In this document: piece by piece, positions 50,285 through 50,340 of the stretch
How the letters are laid out: every line of letters starts with the position of its first letter
How positions within the stretch are numbered: the stretch's first letter is position 1
IMG/VR virus record: IMGVR_UViG_3300031787_000185
Location: 1 to 50,340 of that record
From: a virus
Length of the DNA stretch: 50,340 nt
Direction: 5' to 3' (one strand)
The notes under the pieces: generated by a model
Told to the model about the DNA's origin: nothing
The model's input: the letters and a program-made list of their open reading frames with translations, nothing else
Databases searched by the model: none
Translations under genes and position numbers: made by a program

Positions 50285-50340
50285 TTATTCTTTTGATTGT
50301 TGATGGTATCTATCTATAGCTCTTTTTCCTAGTTGTTCTT
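50285..50340 (-). CDS. C-terminal end of a gene upstream of portal, terminase candidate
   Basis: An open frame enters from the right edge and ends in a TAA three bases before the portal ATG. Eighteen residues are visible (EQLGKRAIDRYHQQSKE and one partial codon before it). The large terminase is usually encoded directly upstream of portal in this type of phage, so that is the likely product. The visible tail carries no diagnostic motif. Confidence 0.5.
   Translation of the reverse strand, partial: EQLGKRAIDRYHQQSKE

Overview
The window is best read as about 50 kb of a tailed phage or prophage of a Bacteroidota host, probably a short-tailed (podovirus-like) phage. The host assignment rests on promoter-like sites of the Bacteroidota form TTTG-N19/21-TAnnTTTG, A-rich leaders without clear Shine-Dalgarno sequences, AT-rich codon use, and tail-protein families common in phages of this phylum. 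All genes read in the standard bacterial code. The virion gene order (portal, scaffold-like protein, capsid, several ~25-30 kDa ring/adaptor-like proteins, a ~1500-residue muzzle/stabilization-like protein, then very large internal cargo-like proteins) resembles crAss-like phages and relatives such as Cellulophaga podoviruses. That assignment comes from order, size and partial motif reading, not from a database search.

Layout. (1) Positions 1-1200 hold a truncated gene end, small unrecognised genes and two long palindromes. This segment looks different from the rest and may be host flank, a prophage edge or a cassette-like cargo region. (2) From 1201 to 13749 everything reads on the + strand: a complete tyrosine recombinase, RNase H, a RecB-like PD-(D/E)XK nuclease, an SMC/RecF-like ATPase, an SNF2-type helicase, a sliding clamp (DnaN), a primase-helicase fusion, a VRR-NUC nuclease and SSB, with small unknown genes. 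This is the early replication and recombination module. Promoters are visible before 3437 and before 11809. No DNA polymerase lies in the window. (3) A strong bidirectional terminator at 13753-13790 separates the two convergent halves. (4) From 50340 down to 13803 everything reads on the - strand as the late region: portal, scaffold, capsid, ring proteins (interrupted by a free-standing GIY-YIG homing endonuclease), muzzle and cargo proteins. After these come a fibre/appendage region and an embedded lysis cassette (amidase, spanin-like protein, small membrane proteins).

How the parts work together. The + strand module would open, prime, clamp and recombine phage DNA. The recombinase could integrate the genome or resolve it. 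The - strand module builds the head, the short tail with ejected internal proteins, and an elaborate set of receptor-binding appendages. The most unusual part is a run of six adjacent genes (24633-27933) whose products all carry dense cysteine clusters. Among them are a collagen-like fibre and a tail-collar protein with seven His-x-His motifs, which together suggest a metal- or disulfide-clamped adhesion device. No gene-free stretch exceeds 300 bases, and I saw no tRNA, rRNA, CRISPR array or insertion sequence.
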